Of a DNA stretch of 64,000 nucleotides, positions 24,575 to 33,777 are shown in pieces. Below the pieces are notes generated by a model that saw only the letters and a program-made list of their open reading frames with translations, was not told the origin of the DNA and did not search any database. The number at the start of each line of letters is the position of its first letter. The stretch's first letter is position 1. The stretch comes from Nocardioides jiangxiensis. GTDB lineage: Bacteria; Actinomycetota; Actinomycetes; Propionibacteriales; Nocardioidaceae. A program made the position numbers and the translations under genes. The stretch covers positions 372,001 through 436,000 of the forward strand of contig NZ_JAUQTA010000002.1 of NCBI RefSeq assembly GCF_030580915.1. Reading direction: 5' to 3'.

Positions 24575-26350
24575 GTGAACCCCCGCCCCGGCAGCCAGTT
24601 CCGCCTGAAGTTCGGCTTCCTGGTCATCGCCATCGTCCTGTCGTTCTACGGCGCGCGCCTCGTGCAGCTGCAGGCGATCGACCCCGGGTCGTACTCGCAG
24701 ATCGCCTACAAGGAGGGTCTCGAGCAGGTCGTCCTGCCGGCATCGCGTGGCGAGATCGAGGACCGCAACGGCGTGGCCATGGCCGCCTCCATGGACGGGC
24801 TGATGGTGATCGCCGACCCGTTCCTCACGGCGCCGAAGGCCCCCCAGCTCGCGAAGTTCCTCGCCGACCGGCTCGGTGTCGACTACTTCGCGACGCTGGA
24901 GAAGCTCCGGAAGACGACGGGCGACGGCAAGCGCTACCAGATCATCGCCCACCGGATCCCGGCGACGAAGGTGCGCAAGGCCCTCGCCGACGCGGCCGAC
25001 CAGGGCTTCCAGGGCCTCAGCACCGAGCGCGACCCGATCCGGGCCTACCCGCTCAACGACGTGGGGGCCAACGTCGTCGGCTTCATCGGCCAGGACGACG
25101 AGAACGGACCGCTCGCCGGCCTCGAGCGCACCTTCAACAAGCAGCTCGCCGGCGCGGACGGCGAGGCGCGCTACATCGCCGTGAAGGGCCGCCAGGTCCC
25201 GCTGTCCGAGGCGGAGATCACCGAGCCGCGCGACGGCCGGCCGCTCCGCCTCACCCTCGACAGCGACGCGCAGTGGTTCACCCAGCGGACGCTCGCCGCC
25301 GCGGTGCGCAACTGGAAGGCGGCCTCCGGGGTCGCCATCGTCATGGACAGCCACACCGGTGAGCTCCTCGCGTACGCCGACTACCCGTCGTTCGACGCCA
25401 ACGACCCGCAGGCCACCGACAAGGAGTACTACGGCTCGAAGGGCGTGCAGGACCCCTACGAGCCGGGCTCGGTCGAGAAGGTGCTGACCCTCTCGTCCGT
25501 GATGGACTCCGGCCACGCGACGCCGGAGACCCGGCTGACCGTGCCGGACGTGCTGATGCGCGACAACTGGCCGATCCACGACCACGGGCGCCAGGGCACG
25601 GTGAAGCTGACGCTCGCCGGTGTCCTCTCGCGTTCCTCCAACATCGGCACGACGCTGTCGGCGGAGACGATGGAGCCGAGCGAGATCCGCGACTACCTGG
25701 CGAAGTTCGGCCTCGGCCAGCGGACCAACGTCGGCCTGCGCGGCGAGAGCGCCGGCGTGGTGCCCGCTGCTCCGTGGAGCGACATCCAGCGGGCCACGAT
25801 CTCCTACGGACAGGGCATGACCGTCACGCCGCTGCAGATGATCGCTGCGGTCAACACCATCGCCAACGGCGGCGTCCGCGTCTCGCCGAGCCTCATCGAG
25901 GGCACCGCGACCACGGACACCGGTGTGAAGGTCGGCACCTCGCAGGCCACCGCGACGCGGGTGCTGAGCGCGGACACCGCCGAGAAGATGTCGCGGATGA
26001 TGGAGACGGTGCTCGACCCGGAGGAGGGCACCGCGCCCCTCGCCCGGATCCCCGGCTACCGGGTCGCGGGCAAGACGGGCACGGCCCAGGTCAACGAGAA
26101 CGGCAAGTACCTCGACAACCTCAACGACAACTCGTTCGTCGGCTTCGCCCCGGCGGACAACCCGCGCTTCACCGTCTACGTGGTGCTGCGCCACGTCAAC
26201 GGCGGCGCGGGCGGCCTGACCGCCGGTCCGGCCTTCAAGCGGATCATGAGCTACATGCTGCGCAAGTACGGCATCCCGCCGACGGACACCACCGCCACGC
26301 CGTACGAGACGACGTGGGGCGGCCGCGGCACCGGTAACCTCCAGCCGTGA
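24575..26350 (+). CDS. ftsI: peptidoglycan D,D-transpeptidase FtsI (PBP3)
   Basis: 591-residue class B penicillin-binding protein that crosslinks septal peptidoglycan. It has an N-terminal membrane anchor (FGFLVIAIVLSFYGARLVQ), then the dimerisation/pedestal domain starting at ASRGEIEDRNG, then the transpeptidase domain with SxxK in PGSVEKV (serine near 302), SxN in SRSSNIGT (near 353) and KTGTAQ (near 499). All catalytic motifs are intact. GTG at 24575 has GAAGGA 6-7 bases upstream. Overlaps murE by four bases. Confidence 0.96.
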   Translation: MNPRPGSQFRLKFGFLVIAIVLSFYGARLVQLQAIDPGSYSQIAYKEGLEQVVLPASRGEIEDRNGVAMAASMDGLMVIADPFLTAPKAPQLAKFLADRLGVDYFATLEKLRKTTGDGKRYQIIAHRIPATKVRKALADAADQGFQGLSTERDPIRAYPLNDVGANVVGFIGQDDENGPLAGLERTFNKQLAGADGEARYIAVKGRQVPLSEAEITEPRDGRPLRLTLDSDAQWFTQRTLAAAVRNWKAASGVAIVMDSHTGELLAYADYPSFDANDPQATDKEYYGSKGVQDPYEPGSVEKVLTLSSVMDSGHATPETRLTVPDVLMRDNWPIHDHGRQGTVKLTLAGVLSRSSNIGTTLSAETMEPSEIRDYLAKFGLGQRTNVGLRGESAGVVPAAPWSDIQRATISYGQGMTVTPLQMIAAVNTIANGGVRVSPSLIEGTATTDTGVKVGTSQATATRVLSADTAEKMSRMMETVLDPEEGTAPLARIPGYRVAGKTGTAQVNENGKYLDNLNDNSFVGFAPADNPRFTVYVVLRHVNGGAGGLTAGPAFKRIMSYMLRKYGIPPTDTTATPYETTWGGRGTGNLQP

Positions 26351-27876
26351 GCGACGCGATCCCGTTCGAAGCGCCCGTCGGGCGACCCCGCGTGCCCCGT
26401 CGTACCCCGCTGGGAGAGGTCGCGGGCTGGCTCGGCCTGGCGGACCCCGGGGCCGACGCCGAGGTCTCCGGCATCTCGCTCAGCACCCAGCGCATCCAGC
26501 CCGGCGACGTGTACGCCGCCCTGCCCGGCACCCGCGTCCACGGGGCGACGTACGCCGCGCAGGCGGTCGCTGCCGGCGCGGTCGCGATCCTGACCGACGA
26601 GGCGGGCGCCGAGCTCGCCGCCGGCTGCGGTGTGCCGCTGCTGGTGGTCGACGACGCCCGCGCGTCGCTCGGCGCCGTGTCCGCGCGCATCTACGGCGAG
26701 CCCGCCCGCGACCTGCGGCTGCTCGCCGTGACCGGCACCCAGGGCAAGACCACGACGACGCGCCTCGCCGAGCTCGCCCTCGAGCACGCCGGGGTCGCCG
26801 CGGCCGTCATCGGCACCGTCGGCACGCGGGTCAACGGCGAGGACATCAAGACCGCCCTGACCACGCCCGAGGCGCCCGATCTCCACGGCCTCTTCGCGAT
26901 GATGCGCGAGCGCAAGGTGGACGCGTGCGCGATGGAGGTCTCCTCGCACGCACTGGTGCTGGGCCGCGTCGACGGTGTCCAGTTCGACGTCGCGGTCTTC
27001 CTGAACCTCGGGCGCGACCACCTCGACTTCCACAGCGACCTCGCCGACTACTTCGCCGCCAAGGCGCGTCTCTTCACCCCCGAGCGTGCCCGCCTGGCCG
27101 TGGTCAACGTCGACGACGAGCACGGCCGGATCCTGCGCGACCAGCTCGCCGGCGACGTGCACGGCGTACCTGTCCGGACCTTCTCGACGCGGGGTGACGC
27201 CGACTGGCGCGCCACCGACATCGTCGCCGGCCCGGAGGGCTCGACCTTCACCGTCATCGCACCGGACGGGCGCACGGCGCCGACGTCGGTGCCGATCGCG
27301 GGCGACTTCAACGTCTCCAACGCGCTGGCCGCCGTGGCCGCCTGCGTCGAGGCCGGCTACGAGCTCCACGCCGTGGCGGCGGGGCTCGCTGCATCCGGCG
27401 GGGTGCCCGGACGGCTGGAGCGCGTCGAGACCGGTCGCGACTTCCACGTGGTCGTCGACTACGCGCACAAGCCCGATGCGGTCGAGGCGGCGCTGCGCAC
27501 GCTGCGCCCGCTCGTCGCGCCCGGCGGCCGGCTGATCTGCGTCATCGGCGCGGGCGGCGACCGCGACACCGGCAAGCGCCCGGTGATGGGCGAGATCGCG
27601 GCACGCCTGTCCGACCTCGTCGTCGTCACCGATGACAACCCGCGCTCCGAGGACCCCGCGGCCATCCGCGCGGCCGTCCTGGCCGGCACGGCCGAGGGCC
27701 CGGCGGAGGTGCACGAGATCGGCGACCGGCGCCTCGCGATCCGCTTCGCCCTGGCCCGGGCCGTGGCCGGCGACATCGTCCTGGTCGCGGGCAAGGGCCA
27801 CGAGACCGGCCAGGAGGTCCACGGCGTGGTCCACCCCTTCGACGACCGTGAGGTCGTCCGGGAGGAGCTCGCGTGA
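26347..27876 (+). CDS. murE: UDP-MurNAc-tripeptide synthetase MurE (diaminopimelate-adding)
   Basis: Adds the third stem amino acid to UDP-MurNAc-L-Ala-D-Glu. 509 residues with P-loop TGTQGKTTTTRLAE, TTPEAPDLH, AMEVSSHAL, NLGRDHLDFH, the carbamyl-lysine segment AAKARLF, and the amino-acid-specificity motif DDNPRSEDP near residue 427. DNPR is the meso/LL-diaminopimelate type rather than the lysine type; LL-DAP would fit a Nocardioides-like organism, but stereochemistry cannot be read from this motif. GTG start overlapping the ftsI stop. Confidence 0.96.
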   Translation: MSDAIPFEAPVGRPRVPRRTPLGEVAGWLGLADPGADAEVSGISLSTQRIQPGDVYAALPGTRVHGATYAAQAVAAGAVAILTDEAGAELAAGCGVPLLVVDDARASLGAVSARIYGEPARDLRLLAVTGTQGKTTTTRLAELALEHAGVAAAVIGTVGTRVNGEDIKTALTTPEAPDLHGLFAMMRERKVDACAMEVSSHALVLGRVDGVQFDVAVFLNLGRDHLDFHSDLADYFAAKARLFTPERARLAVVNVDDEHGRILRDQLAGDVHGVPVRTFSTRGDADWRATDIVAGPEGSTFTVIAPDGRTAPTSVPIAGDFNVSNALAAVAACVEAGYELHAVAAGLAASGGVPGRLERVETGRDFHVVVDYAHKPDAVEAALRTLRPLVAPGGRLICVIGAGGDRDTGKRPVMGEIAARLSDLVVVTDDNPRSEDPAAIRAAVLAGTAEGPAEVHEIGDRRLAIRFALARAVAGDIVLVAGKGHETGQEVHGVVHPFDDREVVREELA

Positions 27877-29294
27877 TCCCGATCCGCCTCTCCGAGATCG
27901 CGACCATCCTCGGGGGAGAGCTCCACGGGGACGACGCCGTCGTCACCGCGCCTGCCTTCGTCGACAGTCGCGCCGCCGAGCCGGGCGGGCTCTTCGTCGC
28001 GATCGCCGGCGAGCGCGTGGACGGCCATGCGTATGCCGGGGGAGCGGTCGCGGCAGGTGCCGCCGGCGTCCTCGGCTCCCGCCCGACCGATGCTCCGACC
28101 GTCGTGGTCGAGGACCCGGCCGTCGCCCTCGGCGTCCTGGCCCGTCACGTCCGCGACCAGCTCCCGGGGCTGACGGTGCTGGCCCTGACCGGAAGCCAGG
28201 GCAAGACCGGCACCAAGGACTTCCTCGCCCAGGTGCTCGCCGCCGCGGGGGAGACCGTCGCGACCGCGGGCAACCTCAACAACGAGCTCGGGGTACCCCT
28301 GACGGTGCTGCGCGCGACGACGTCGACGCGCTACCTCGTCGTCGAGATGGGTGCCCGCGGCATCGGCCACATCTCCTACCTGTGCGGCATCGCCCGCCCC
28401 GACGTCGCCGCCGTCATCAACGTCGGCACCGCCCACCTGGGCGAGTTCGGCACGCAGGCGGCCATCGCCCGGGCGAAGGGCGAGATCGTCGAGGCGCTGG
28501 CGCCAACCGGTGTCGCCGTGCTCAACGCCGACGACCCGCTGGTGGCGGCGATGGCGGCCCGCACGACGGCACGCGTGCTGGCGTGGGGTGCCGTGGCGGA
28601 CGAGCGCATCGAGCCGGCCGGCGTGCAGTTCGGCGCCATCGAGCTCGACGACCTGGGGCGGCCCGCCACGACGTTCCACTTCCGTGGCCGCGACGACCTG
28701 CCGTTCCAGGGAGCCGGCAAGGCCGCCGTCCAGCTGCTCGAGATCGGCCGGCACCAGGTGCTCAACGCCGCCGCGGCGGCCGCCATGGCACTGGCGGCGG
28801 GCGTGGCCCCGCAGACGGTCTTCACCGCGCTCGGTGAGGCCCGCAGCCTGTCCCGCTGGCGCATGGAGGTCCACGACCGCGCCGACGGCGTGACGGTCGT
28901 CAACGACGCCTACAACGCGAGCCCCGACGCGATGCGGGCTGCCCTCGACACCCTCGGCGGCATCGGCCAGCGGAGCGGCCGCCGCACGGTCGCGGTACTC
29001 GCGGAGATGCGCGAGCTCGGCGCCGAGACGGCGCGCATCCACGCCGAGATCGGCGCCCACGCGGCGAGGGCCGGCGTGGAGGTCCTCCTGGTGATCGGTG
29101 CCGACGCGGCACCGATGCTCGAGGGTGCGAGCAAGATCTCAGACTGGTCCGGCACGGCGGTGTCGGCTGTCGACCGGGCCGCTGCTCTGGCATGGTTGCG
29201 CGAGAACGTCGCCCCCGGCGACGTCGTACTGGTCAAGGCCTCACGGGGGGCCGCGCTGGAGCACGTGGCCGACGGGCTGCTGGAGAAGGAGTAA
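27873..29294 (+). CDS. murF: UDP-MurNAc-tripeptide-D-Ala-D-Ala ligase MurF
   Basis: 473 residues. Attaches D-Ala-D-Ala to the tripeptide precursor. N-terminal IRLSEIATILGGEL with DSRAAEPGGLFVAIAGERVDGH, P-loop LTGSQGKTGTKDF (variant GSQGKT with the lysine kept), NLNNELGVPLTVL, VVEMGARGIGHI, NVGTAHLGEFGT and C-terminal NDAYNASPDAMRAAL. All blocks of a functional ligase are present, unlike the MurD-like gene two positions downstream. GTG start overlaps the murE stop. Confidence 0.96.
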   Translation: MIPIRLSEIATILGGELHGDDAVVTAPAFVDSRAAEPGGLFVAIAGERVDGHAYAGGAVAAGAAGVLGSRPTDAPTVVVEDPAVALGVLARHVRDQLPGLTVLALTGSQGKTGTKDFLAQVLAAAGETVATAGNLNNELGVPLTVLRATTSTRYLVVEMGARGIGHISYLCGIARPDVAAVINVGTAHLGEFGTQAAIARAKGEIVEALAPTGVAVLNADDPLVAAMAARTTARVLAWGAVADERIEPAGVQFGAIELDDLGRPATTFHFRGRDDLPFQGAGKAAVQLLEIGRHQVLNAAAAAAMALAAGVAPQTVFTALGEARSLSRWRMEVHDRADGVTVVNDAYNASPDAMRAALDTLGGIGQRSGRRTVAVLAEMRELGAETARIHAEIGAHAARAGVEVLLVIGADAAPMLEGASKISDWSGTAVSAVDRAAALAWLRENVAPGDVVLVKASRGAALEHVADGLLEKE

Positions 29295-29296
29295 CG

Positions 29297-30376
29297 ATGA
29301 GGGCGATCCTGCTGAGCGGCGGCCTCTCGCTGATCCTCTCCCTGATCGGCACCCGCTACGCGATCCGCGTGCTCAGGGCCAAGGGCTACGGCCAGGAGAT
29401 CCGCGAGGAGGGTCCGGAGTCGCACAAGACCAAGCGCGGTACGCCGACCATGGGCGGCATCGTGATCATCTTCGCGACGCTGCTGGCCTATGGCCTCGCC
29501 AAGCTGCTGACCGGTGAGCTCCCGACCGCCTCGGCGCTCCTGCTGCTCTTCCTCTTCGCGGGGTGCGGCCTCGTCGGCTTCCTCGACGACTTCATCAAGA
29601 TCTACCGGCAGCGCAACCTCGGCCTGCGCAGCCGCGCCAAGATGATCGGCCAGACCTTCATCGCACTCGTCTTCGGCGGCGTCGCCATCTCTCCGTGGAT
29701 GGAGGACAAGGACGGCATCCGCCCCGCGTCGCTCCACATCTCCCTGCTGCGCGACTGGACCGCCTGGACCATCCCGGCGGTGGTCGTGATGGCGCTGATC
29801 TGGGTGATCGTGACCGGCACGAGCAACGCGGTGAACCTCACCGACGGCCTCGACGGCCTCGCTGCCGGCGCCTCGGTCATGGTCTTCGGCGCCTACACGC
29901 TGATCAACATCTGGCAGTCCAACCAGTCCTGCTTCTCCGAGCTCCGCACCCCGGGGCCGAACTGCTACGACGTGCGCGACCCGCTCGACCTGGCGATCGT
30001 CGCCGCCGCGATCACCGGCGCGACGTTCGGCTTCCTGTGGTGGAACGCCTCGCCCGCGCAGATCTTCATGGGCGACACCGGTTCGCTCGCCCTGGGCGGC
30101 GGCCTGGCCGGCCTGGCGATCCTGACCCGCACGGAGCTGCTGCTCCTCATCCTCGGTGGTCTCTTCGTCATGGAGACGCTCTCGGTGATGATGCAGGTCT
30201 CCTACTTCAAGGCGACCAAGGGCAAGCGGATCTTCCGGATGGCGCCCATCCACCACCACTTCGAGATGCTCGGCTGGGAGCAGGTCACGGTCGTGATCCG
30301 GTTCTGGATCATCACCGGCCTGCTGGTCGCCGGAGGGATGGGCCTCTTCTACGCGGAGTGGGTCGCCGGTGCCTGA
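29297..30376 (+). CDS. mraY: phospho-MurNAc-pentapeptide transferase MraY
   Basis: 359-residue polytopic membrane enzyme, about ten spans. It transfers phospho-MurNAc-pentapeptide to undecaprenyl phosphate, giving lipid I. Catalytic signatures: KRGTPTMGGIVII, FLDDFIKI (DD pair), NAVNLTDGLDGLAAG, FMGDTGSLALGG and the HHHFEMLGWEQ motif near the C terminus. ATG at 29297 follows a GGAGTAA site that overlaps the murF stop. Its end overlaps the next gene by eight bases. Confidence 0.97.
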   Translation: MRAILLSGGLSLILSLIGTRYAIRVLRAKGYGQEIREEGPESHKTKRGTPTMGGIVIIFATLLAYGLAKLLTGELPTASALLLLFLFAGCGLVGFLDDFIKIYRQRNLGLRSRAKMIGQTFIALVFGGVAISPWMEDKDGIRPASLHISLLRDWTAWTIPAVVVMALIWVIVTGTSNAVNLTDGLDGLAAGASVMVFGAYTLINIWQSNQSCFSELRTPGPNCYDVRDPLDLAIVAAAITGATFGFLWWNASPAQIFMGDTGSLALGGGLAGLAILTRTELLLLILGGLFVMETLSVMMQVSYFKATKGKRIFRMAPIHHHFEMLGWEQVTVVIRFWIITGLLVAGGMGLFYAEWVAGA

Positions 30377-31382
30377 CGCCCGCGACGTCATGGCCCTGGA
30401 CCGCTCGGGGCCGTGGGAAGGCGTGCGCGTCGTCGTCGCCGGCTTCGGCCGCGCGGGCTTCGCTGCCACCGACAACCTGCTCCACCTCGGCGCGACCGTG
30501 ACGGCGCGGGCGCTGCCGCTCACCGACGACGACCCGTCCGAGGCCGACCAGGCCGAGAAGGCCGAGCTCCTCGAGGTGCTGGGCGCGCGCGTCGAGCTGC
30601 TGCCCGACGCGCTCGCCTCGCTCCCCGACGACGTCGACCTGGTCATCGCCTCGCCTGAGCACCGTGACACACCGCTGGTGGACCAGGCGCGCCTGCGCGG
30701 CGTGCCGGTCTGGGGCGAGGTCGAGCTGGCCTGGCGCCTGCGGGACACCGCCGCCGGCAGTCGCCCGGCTCCGTGGCTGGTCGTCGCGGGCAGCGCGGGC
30801 CAGACCGAGGTGGCGCTCCTCGTCGAGCAGATCCTGCTCGCAGCGGGGCAGCGGCCGGCGGTGGCCGGGCTCGCGGGCCTGCCCCTCGTCGAGGCGGTCA
30901 TGGACCCCGAGCCGTACGACGCCCTCGTCGTCGCGCTCGACGACGCGCAGCTCGCCGGCGTCCGCTCGATGAGCGCGCTCGCTGCCGCCGTCCTGGACAG
31001 CTCGGAGGGTGACGTGGGGTCGGCGGCCTCGCGGGCCGCGGCGTACGAGCACGTGCAGGAGGCCTGCATCTACGTGGCGGCGGACGCGACGACGGAGGAG
31101 CTGGTCCGGGAGGCCGACGTGGTCGAGGGCGCGCGCGCCATCGGCGTCACGCTCGGCATGCCGGGGGTCGGCATGCTCGGTGTGGTCGAGGACCTGCTCG
31201 TGGAGCGGGCGTTCCTGCCGCAGCGCTCCACCTCCGCCGCCGAGCTCACCTCTCTCGAGGAGCTCGGCACCGACGACACCGTGACCGTCACCCGCTCCCT
31301 GGTCGCCTCTGCGCTCGCCCTCGCCGCGGGCGCGACGCCGGCTGCGGTGCGTGACGGACTTCGCAACGCGCGACACGCGTGA
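30369..31382 (+). CDS. degenerate MurD homologue in the murD position (predicted pseudoenzyme)
   Basis: 337 residues aligning with domains 1 and 2 of actinobacterial MurD: VVVAGFGRAGFAA, PVWGEVELAWRLR, and a late VEGARAIGVTLGMPG-LGVVEDLLVERAF block. The P-loop reads GSAGQTEV (residues 141-148) where MurD has GTNGKTT, so the ATP lysine is gone. The SSYQL and DHLDWHG metal segments are replaced (VALDDAQL, DSSEGDVG) and no carbamyl-lysine remains. The chain stops at AAVRDGLRNARHA, exactly where domain 3 should begin. The frame is intact with normal codon use and overlaps mraY by 8 bases, so it seems retained as protein. GTG 30369 used; ATG 30390 is possible. Ligase activity is very unlikely. Confidence 0.85.
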   Translation: MPDARDVMALDRSGPWEGVRVVVAGFGRAGFAATDNLLHLGATVTARALPLTDDDPSEADQAEKAELLEVLGARVELLPDALASLPDDVDLVIASPEHRDTPLVDQARLRGVPVWGEVELAWRLRDTAAGSRPAPWLVVAGSAGQTEVALLVEQILLAAGQRPAVAGLAGLPLVEAVMDPEPYDALVVALDDAQLAGVRSMSALAAAVLDSSEGDVGSAASRAAAYEHVQEACIYVAADATTEELVREADVVEGARAIGVTLGMPGVGMLGVVEDLLVERAFLPQRSTSAAELTSLEELGTDDTVTVTRSLVASALALAAGATPAAVRDGLRNARHA

Positions 31383-31428
31383 GCGCCTACCGCGGACACG
31401 CCGAGGCCGCGGGGGAGGATGGTGCGCG

Positions 31429-32658
31429 ATGACCACTGCCACGCCTGACGAGATCCGCGAGCGACCGCGGGGTCTCGCTGCGCTCAAGGAGGCGCTCGAG
31501 CGCCCCCTGACGCCGTACTACCTGCTGCTCGGGTGCACGGCACTCCTGCTGACGCTCGGCCTGCTCATGGTGCTCAGCGCCTCGAGCGTCTCCTCCTACG
31601 AGGACAGCCGGAACTCCTACGCCGTGGTCGAGCGCCAGCTGATCTGGGTGGTCCTGGGCGTGCCGGCGGCCTGGCTGGTCGCGCGGCTGCCGCAGCGCAC
31701 GCTGCGCAACCTCTCCACGCTGGGGCTGCTGGGCTCGATGGTGCTGCTCGCGGCCACGTTGACCCCGCTCGGCGTCACGCGCAACCACCAGACCAACTGG
31801 CTCGGCGTCGGCCCGTTCGTCATCCAGCCCTCGGAGTTCGCCAAGCTCGCCGTCATCCTCTGGGCGGCGCACATCTACGCCAACAAGGAGCGTCGTCTCG
31901 GCGAGCTGCAGCACATCATCGTGCCGGTCGTCCCCGGCGTCGGTGCGGTCACCGCGCTGATCCTCCTGCAGCGTGACCTCGGCACCGCCCTCGTGCTCTT
32001 CGCGATCACGCTGAGCCTGCTCTGGGTCGTCGGCGCCCCGGCCAAGCTGTTCACGCTCTCGGCCTCGGTGATCGCCGTCGGAGCGTTCTGGCTGGCCACG
32101 ACCAGCGCGGAGCGTCGCCAGCGCCTGCTCAGCTTCACCGACCCGTTCAAGGACTACCACGACTCGGGCTGGCAGGCAGCGCACGGCCTGCTCGCGCTCT
32201 CGTCGGGCGGACTCTTCGGCAAGGGCATCGGCGCGTCCCAGCAGAAGTGGGGCACGCTGCCCGAGTCCTACACCGACTACATCTTCGCCGTGCTCGGCGA
32301 GGAGCTGGGCCTGGTCGGCACGGTCTTCGTGATCGGCCTCTTCCTCACCATCGCGTGGGCGGCGGTCCGCATCGCCACCCAGACGCGCGACCCGTTCGTC
32401 CGCTACGTCTCCTTCGGCGTCATGGTGTGGCTCCTCGGCCAGATGATCGTCAACGTCGGCATGGTGCTCTCGCTCCTGCCGGTCATCGGCATCCCGCTCC
32501 CGCTCGTCTCGTACGGCGGATCCGCGCTGCTGCCCTCGCTCATCGCCCTCGGCATCCTGATCGGGTTCGCCCGCCGCGAGCCGGAGGCGGCCGCCGCGCT
32601 CGCCGCCCGCAAGCGCAACCGTCCCGCCCGTCCCGCACAGCAGTCCCGAGGTCTCTGA
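31429..32658 (+). CDS. ftsW: septal peptidoglycan glycosyltransferase FtsW (SEDS family)
   Basis: 409-residue polytopic SEDS protein polymerising lipid II at the septum with FtsI. About ten spans. Signatures: MVLSASSVSSYE, NWLGVGPFVIQPSEFAKLAVILW (near the catalytic region), QRDLGTALVL, the extracellular SFTDPFKDYHDSGWQ, GLFGKGIGASQQKWGTLPESYTDYIFAVLGEELG, and GIPLPLVSYGGSALL. ATG at 31429; a 46-base gap separates it from the MurD-like gene, the longest gap in this stretch of the operon. Confidence 0.96.
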   Translation: MTTATPDEIRERPRGLAALKEALERPLTPYYLLLGCTALLLTLGLLMVLSASSVSSYEDSRNSYAVVERQLIWVVLGVPAAWLVARLPQRTLRNLSTLGLLGSMVLLAATLTPLGVTRNHQTNWLGVGPFVIQPSEFAKLAVILWAAHIYANKERRLGELQHIIVPVVPGVGAVTALILLQRDLGTALVLFAITLSLLWVVGAPAKLFTLSASVIAVGAFWLATTSAERRQRLLSFTDPFKDYHDSGWQAAHGLLALSSGGLFGKGIGASQQKWGTLPESYTDYIFAVLGEELGLVGTVFVIGLFLTIAWAAVRIATQTRDPFVRYVSFGVMVWLLGQMIVNVGMVLSLLPVIGIPLPLVSYGGSALLPSLIALGILIGFARREPEAAAALAARKRNRPARPAQQSRGL

Positions 32659-33777
32659 ATGCGTGTCCTTCTCGCTGGTGGTGGCACCGCCGGCCACACC
32701 TCGCCCCTGCTCGCGACGGCCGCCGCGCTGCTCCGTGACGACCCCTCGGTGGAGATCACGTGCCTCGGCACGACGACCGGGCTCGAGGCGCGGCTGATCC
32801 CGGAGGCGGGCTTCCCGCTCGAGTTCGTGCCGCGCATGCCGCTGCCGCGCAAGCCGGGCAAGGCGATGCTGCAGTTCCCCGGCAAGATGCGTGCCCAGCG
32901 CGCCGCGGCGCTCGAGATCGTCGACCGGATCAAGCCGGACGTCGTCGTCGGCTTCGGCGGCTACGTGTCCGTGCCGGCGTACCTCGCGGCCCGCAAGCGC
33001 GGCATCCCGTTCGTCGTGCACGAGGGCAACGCCCTGCCCGGCATCGCCAACCGCCTCGGCGCGCGCCTCACGCCGTACGTCGCGACGTCGTTCCCGGACA
33101 CGCCGCTGACCGCGAGGGGTGGTCGCCCCGCCCTCTACACCGGCCTTCCGATCCGCCGGATGATCTCCACGCTCGACCGCACCGCGCTGCGCGCCGAGGG
33201 CCGCTCCGCCTTCGGCCTGGATGCCGACCGGCCGACGCTGCTCGTGACGGGCGGCTCGCAGGGAGCGCAGCGCATCAACGCCGCCGTGAGTGGAGCGGCC
33301 GGGGCGCTCGGGGGAGCGGGCGTGCAGGTCCTGCACGTGATCGGGCCCCGGAACGAGCTCGTCGTGGAGGAGCAGGGCGCTCCCTACAAGGTGGTCAACT
33401 ACGTCGACCGCATGGACCTGGCGCTCGCTGCGGCCGACGCCGTGCTGTGCCGCTGCGGCTCCAACACGGTCACCGAGACCTCCGGAGTCGGCCTGCCGGC
33501 CGTCTACGTGCCCCTGCCGATCGGCAACGGTGAGCAGGCGCTCAACGCCGCTCCCGTCGTCGAGGCGGGTGGTGGCCTCCTGGTCGCAGACGCGGACCTC
33601 GACGCCGCCTGGATCGCCGACAACCTCGTCCCCCTGGTCACCGACCCGCAGCGCCTCGCCGCCATGGGCCAGGCCGCTGCACACGTCATCCCGCTCGACG
33701 CCGACGACAAGCTCGCCGCACTCACCGTCGAGGCTGCCCGTTCCGGACGCAGCGCGCACCGAAGGAAGAACCGCTGA
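32659..33777 (+). CDS. murG: UDP-GlcNAc:lipid I N-acetylglucosaminyltransferase MurG
   Basis: 372 residues. Adds GlcNAc to lipid I to form lipid II on the inner membrane face. GT-B fold: N-terminal LLAGGGTAGHTSPLLATA, DVVVGFGGYVSVPAYLAA, FVVHEGNALPGIANRLGA, and C-terminal VTGGSQGAQRINAAV, CRCGSNTVTETSGVGLPAVYVPLPIGNGEQALNA (with the UDP-GlcNAc binding Glu/Gln). Immediately follows the ftsW stop and overlaps murC. Confidence 0.96.
   Translation: MRVLLAGGGTAGHTSPLLATAAALLRDDPSVEITCLGTTTGLEARLIPEAGFPLEFVPRMPLPRKPGKAMLQFPGKMRAQRAAALEIVDRIKPDVVVGFGGYVSVPAYLAARKRGIPFVVHEGNALPGIANRLGARLTPYVATSFPDTPLTARGGRPALYTGLPIRRMISTLDRTALRAEGRSAFGLDADRPTLLVTGGSQGAQRINAAVSGAAGALGGAGVQVLHVIGPRNELVVEEQGAPYKVVNYVDRMDLALAAADAVLCRCGSNTVTETSGVGLPAVYVPLPIGNGEQALNAAPVVEAGGGLLVADADLDAAWIADNLVPLVTDPQRLAAMGQAAAHVIPLDADDKLAALTVEAARSGRSAHRRKNR

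Noticed and set aside
30369..31382. A functional MurD that only looks diverged
   Set aside because: Loss of the P-loop lysine, of the metal and carbamyl-lysine segments and of all of domain 3 together leaves no route to ligase activity.
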